This document shows, one piece after another, positions 3,830-6,546 of a stretch of DNA of 6,546 bases. The notes beneath the pieces were generated by a model. It made no database searches, had not been told where the DNA came from, and saw only the letters and a list, made by a program, of their open reading frames with translations. The DNA comes from an uncultured Atopobiaceae bacterium (GTDB lineage: Bacteria > Actinomycetota > Coriobacteriia > Coriobacteriales > Atopobiaceae): assembly GCA_947626465.1 (NCBI GenBank), contig CANQSI010000051.1, positions 1-6,546 on the forward strand. Reading direction: 5' to 3'. A program made the position numbers and the translations under genes. Position 1 is the stretch's first letter, and every line of letters begins with the position of its first letter.

Positions 3830-6391
3830 ATGATCCAAAAGTTGCGCAGCGTGGCCGTCCCCGTGCTGGGGATCGTGCTCGCGCTCCTTGCGATTTGCTT
3901 CCTCTCCGCGCCCGAAGCGAAGGCCACGGACGGCGAGAAGGAGGTGGTGGGCGTCGTTGACCTCAACGGCGCGAAGACCCCGGACGAGCTCACGAACCGC
4001 ATGCTCGATACCGACGAGACCACCGTCGTGGATAGCGACGACTACACGAGCGAGGACTCCACGCTCAAGAAAACGGACACCGCCACGACGCAGGCCACAC
4101 GCCCGGCGAAGTTCGACCTCCGCAACGCCACGTTCCGCGGCAACACGGGAAGCTTCGTCACGAACGTGAAGATGCAGAACCCCTGGGGGACCTGCTGGAG
4201 CTTCGGCTCGAACGCCGCGGCGGAGAGCTCGATCCTCTCCGAGTACGGCACGCCCTTCGTGGACGGCGCTGAGGATGCGCTGAACCTCTCCGAGAAGCAC
4301 ACGGCGTGGTTCTCGTTCCGCCCCGTCGAGCAGGGCTCGCAGGCGGGCGAGGGCCTCTACACCAACGGCTCCGATACGGGCGACGTCTACAATGCCGGCG
4401 GCTTCATCTCCACGGCGTCCTCCATGTGGGCGTCGGGCGCGGGCCCGATCGACGAGAGCTACGCCACGTCGCTCGAGTACCACAACGCCGCGGGCGATTA
4501 CGACGATCCCCTGCAGATGAGCAACGGTGCCAAGGTCGTGCTGCCGTCTGCGAGCGGCGACTGGTCCATCCCCGAGGAGCTCCACTACGTGAACTCCGGC
4601 GAGCTCGAGGAGAGCTACTACCTGCCGAGCCCCGCGTCCTGGGAGCCCACGGACGACCCCACCAAGCAGGTCTACGTCTTCAACCAGCAAGGCGTGGACG
4701 CCATCAAGGACCAGCTGCTCGCCGGCCGCGGCGTGGCCATCATGTACCACGCGGACCAGTGGATGCCGAACCAGTCGCCCGACAACAAGTACCTGCGCTC
4801 GGACACCGTGGCGCAGTACACCTACGAGTTCTACAACGAGGACACCACGAAGGACCCGCAGAACCCTGTGCGTGAGAACCACGCCGTCTGCATCGTGGGC
4901 TACGACGACACGTACCCCCGCACGAACTTCATGGAGGGCCACGAGCCTCCCGGAGACGGCGCCTTCATCGTGAAGAACAGCTGGGGCGCGCTGAACGCCC
5001 TCAAGGACACCGACCGCGGCAGCTTCGGCGGCGCCATCACCGACGGCTACTTCTACCTCTCGTACTACGACAAGAGCCTCAAGTCGCCCGAGGCGTTCAA
5101 CTTCATCACGCCCTACGACAACCTCCAATACGGCACGAGCGGCGAGGACTACGAGGCGTTCACCTGCACCTACGCCTTCCTGCCGAACGACCCCACGGGC
5201 ATGGTGAACGACGAGGTGACGAGCTACGCGAACATCTTCCCGATGGTGAGCGATTCGGTGGTGCGCTCCGTCTCCACGCAGACCTTCAGCTTCAACTCGC
5301 AGACGCGCTTCGACCTCTACCTGCTCGAAGCCGACGCTGAGAACCCCACCGACGGCGAGCTCGTGTGGTCGCATGACGAGTTCTTCCCCTATGGCGGCTA
5401 CCACCGCGTGGAGGTGGACAAGCCCATCGTGGCGAAGGCCGGCCAGATGCTCGGCCTCGTGTGCACCTCCGAGCTTTCGAACGGCTACTACGAAGTGGTG
5501 AACAACCAGGTGGCAAACCACCTCTCCGCGCAGATGCAGATGCCGAACGCGGAGGGCCTCAAGTGGGGCCAGGGCGTGGTGAACGAAGGCGAGAGCTACA
5601 TCGGCCAGCCCACGAAGCGCGTGGACTACGCCGACGGTTCCTACGACTACGCCGGCTACACCTGGCAGGACTACACGGAGATCGTGGACGAGGGCGAGGC
5701 GAAGGGCAACGCGCTCATCGAGGACTCCGGCGTGAAGGACCTCATCGCCGAGCGCGATGCCGTGAACGCCACGCTCACGGCAATGGCGCCCGACGATCCC
5801 GCCTACGCGGAGACCGTGGCGCAGTTCTCCGAGCTCAATGCCCAGGTCTACGCCATCGCGAGCCAGCTCAACGCCATGGACGGCGGCCGCTACGCGATGT
5901 ATGCGCAAGACAACTTCCCGCTCATCGTCTCCATCGAGGCCTACGACCCCGAGAACCCGCCGGCAGAGGCGGGCACCGTGGACACCTACCGCCTCTACAA
6001 CCGCTGGACGGGCGAGCACCTCTTCACCCAGAGCGCGAGCGAGCGGGCGAGCTTGAAGGCCGCCGGCTGGACCGACGAGGGCAAGGCGTGGACCTCTCCC
6101 TCGAAGTCGAACGCGCCGGTCTACCGCCTCTTCAACCCCTACACGGGAGAGCACCTCTACACCACGAGCAGGACGGAGAAGGACACGCTCAGCCAAGGCG
6201 GCTGGAACTACGAGGGAATCGCCTGGTACTCCGACCCCGCCCGCGAGGGCGCCGTCTTTAGGCTCTACAACCCAAGCGCCACCACCTTCACCCACCACTT
6301 CACGGCCGACCTGAAGGAGAGGGACAGCCTCCTTCGCTCCGGCTGGCGCTTCGAGGGCGTGGCCTGGTACGGAGCCCCCGAGACCGCGTAG
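3830..6391 (+). CDS. Secreted papain-like (C1) cysteine peptidase with lectin-like domain and DUF5648 repeats
   Basis: This 853-residue exported protease has a signal peptide (1-32, cleavage after AKA) and an acidic pro-region to about 92. The C1 catalytic domain begins at AKFDLRN (93-99). All four catalytic-site residues are visible: Gln116 (oxyanion hole), Cys122 in WGTCWSFG, His351 in ENHAVCIVGYDD and Asn383 in VKNSWG. From about 428 a beta-rich region resembles the Lectin_like domain that often follows bacterial C1 peptidases, with FSFNSQTRFDLYLLE, GGYHRVEV and, after an insertion, DNFPLIVSIEAYD (694-706). The insertion (about 627-683) is predicted helical. Residues 718-849 form three DUF5648-type repeats of about 45 residues (YRLYN, YRLFN, FRLYN, each ending GWxxEGxAW); the third lacks the TGEH motif. 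No LPXTG anchor is present, so I infer release or non-covalent attachment through the repeats. It likely cleaves extracellular protein or peptide; the substrate is unknown. A hairpin terminator follows directly, so the gene is probably monocistronic. Confidence 0.92.
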   Translation: MIQKLRSVAVPVLGIVLALLAICFLSAPEAKATDGEKEVVGVVDLNGAKTPDELTNRMLDTDETTVVDSDDYTSEDSTLKKTDTATTQATRPAKFDLRNATFRGNTGSFVTNVKMQNPWGTCWSFGSNAAAESSILSEYGTPFVDGAEDALNLSEKHTAWFSFRPVEQGSQAGEGLYTNGSDTGDVYNAGGFISTASSMWASGAGPIDESYATSLEYHNAAGDYDDPLQMSNGAKVVLPSASGDWSIPEELHYVNSGELEESYYLPSPASWEPTDDPTKQVYVFNQQGVDAIKDQLLAGRGVAIMYHADQWMPNQSPDNKYLRSDTVAQYTYEFYNEDTTKDPQNPVRENHAVCIVGYDDTYPRTNFMEGHEPPGDGAFIVKNSWGALNALKDTDRGSFGGAITDGYFYLSYYDKSLKSPEAFNFITPYDNLQYGTSGEDYEAFTCTYAFLPNDPTGMVNDEVTSYANIFPMVSDSVVRSVSTQTFSFNSQTRFDLYLLEADAENPTDGELVWSHDEFFPYGGYHRVEVDKPIVAKAGQMLGLVCTSELSNGYYEVVNNQVANHLSAQMQMPNAEGLKWGQGVVNEGESYIGQPTKRVDYADGSYDYAGYTWQDYTEIVDEGEAKGNALIEDSGVKDLIAERDAVNATLTAMAPDDPAYAETVAQFSELNAQVYAIASQLNAMDGGRYAMYAQDNFPLIVSIEAYDPENPPAEAGTVDTYRLYNRWTGEHLFTQSASERASLKAAGWTDEGKAWTSPSKSNAPVYRLFNPYTGEHLYTTSRTEKDTLSQGGWNYEGIAWYSDPAREGAVFRLYNPSATTFTHHFTADLKERDSLLRSGWRFEGVAWYGAPETA

Positions 6392-6403
6392 CTCGTCCAT
6401 ACG

Positions 6404-6440
6404 TGCCATCTGGCCTCGCGCAACGCGAGGCCAGATGGCA
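6404..6440 (+). terminator. Perfect 17-bp hairpin after the C1 peptidase gene
   Basis: TGCCATCTGGCCTCGCG (6404-6420) pairs without mismatch with CGCGAGGCCAGATGGCA (6424-6440) across a three-base CAA loop. It starts 12 bases after the stop codon. No T-run follows, so it is either a GC-type intrinsic terminator or a 3'-end stabilising structure, and it would fold in transcripts from either direction. Confidence 0.75.
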
Positions 6441-6504
6441 TCGAAAGCTCCCCGCCCCTTGCCTCGCAGCCAGACGATATGCCCCGCACCTAGCGGGTCG
6501 GTGA

Positions 6505-6541
6505 AAAGGAAAAGCCCCCTCGACCAATTGAAGCGCGGGCT
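6505..6541 (-). terminator. Possible terminator of a convergent gene beyond the right edge
   Basis: On the minus strand AGCCC (6541-6537) can pair with GGGCT (6517-6513), and the G-rich 3' arm runs straight into TTTTCCTTTT. This is the layout of a rho-independent terminator for a minus-strand gene lying outside the window. The stem is only five base pairs and the 5' side may be cut by the window edge, so the call is tentative. Confidence 0.33.
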
Positions 6542-6546
6542 CGGTC

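Noticed and set aside
3830..6391. The C1 peptidase as the maturation protease of the Nif11-like peptide
   Set aside because: Double-glycine leaders are normally cut by C39 peptidases fused to ABC transporters in the cytoplasm. This enzyme is a separate, exported C1 protease with its own leader, and a hairpin terminator lies between the two genes.
3713..6409. Very long open frame on the minus strand opposite the C1 peptidase gene
   Set aside because: Same composition artefact: low-complexity Val/Arg/His/Gly/Leu translation with no recognisable features, covering a plus-strand gene with a clear signal peptide, catalytic residues and repeats.
6483..6497. Small inverted repeat CCCGC/GCGGG, examined as part of a tRNA or other RNA gene near the right edge
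   Set aside because: Only five base pairs, with no surrounding cloverleaf or conserved T-loop sequence; too little to call anything.
1..6546. CRISPR array, insertion sequence or prophage elements
   Set aside because: No regularly spaced direct repeats, transposase motifs, terminal inverted repeats or integrase/structural phage genes were seen on either strand.

Overview
The window is GC-rich DNA with strong G/C third-position bias, frequent CTC leucine codons, and TAG as the stop of every reading frame whose end is visible. The gene content is a membrane SpoIIE-type phosphatase, a Nif11-type peptide precursor, and a large secreted papain-like protease with a lectin-like domain and C-terminal DUF5648 repeats. 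Together these suggest a high-GC Gram-positive host-associated bacterium, most likely of the Coriobacteriia/Eggerthellaceae type. That placement is inferred from composition and gene families; no phylogenetic marker is present.

Layout from left to right: (1) The 5' end of a minus-strand gene for an exported protein (1-218) runs off the left edge. (2) A 342-bp divergent intergenic region follows, with two inverted repeats and a candidate promoter. (3) A plus-strand membrane phosphatase (561-2489) has about eight transmembrane helices, a HAMP-like region and a C-terminal PP2C/SpoIIE domain. (4) A minus-strand LURP-one/Tubby-like protein (2486-3004) meets it tail to tail, the two stop codons overlapping in a shared CTAG. 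(5) A plus-strand Nif11-like leader plus 33-residue core peptide (3230-3553) carries an in-frame amber codon at position 11 and is followed by a strong hairpin. (6) A plus-strand secreted C1 cysteine peptidase of 853 residues (3830-6391) is preceded by a structured leader and followed by a perfect 17-bp hairpin. (7) The last bases hold a possible terminator for a convergent gene beyond the right edge.

The genes are mostly separately transcribed, so no single operon is visible. Two links stand out. The exported proteins at the two ends share a signal peptide and the segment just after it (22 of the first 45 residues identical, no gaps), so they are probably diverged paralogues in inverted orientation around the phosphatase, LOR and Nif11 genes. 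The Nif11 gene looks like an orphan peptide-precursor gene broken by a single nonsense change, with no maturation enzyme or transporter in the window. I do not see a convincing complete new system; the broken or recoded Nif11 gene, the paired secreted proteins and the unusual protease architecture are the items that deserve follow-up.
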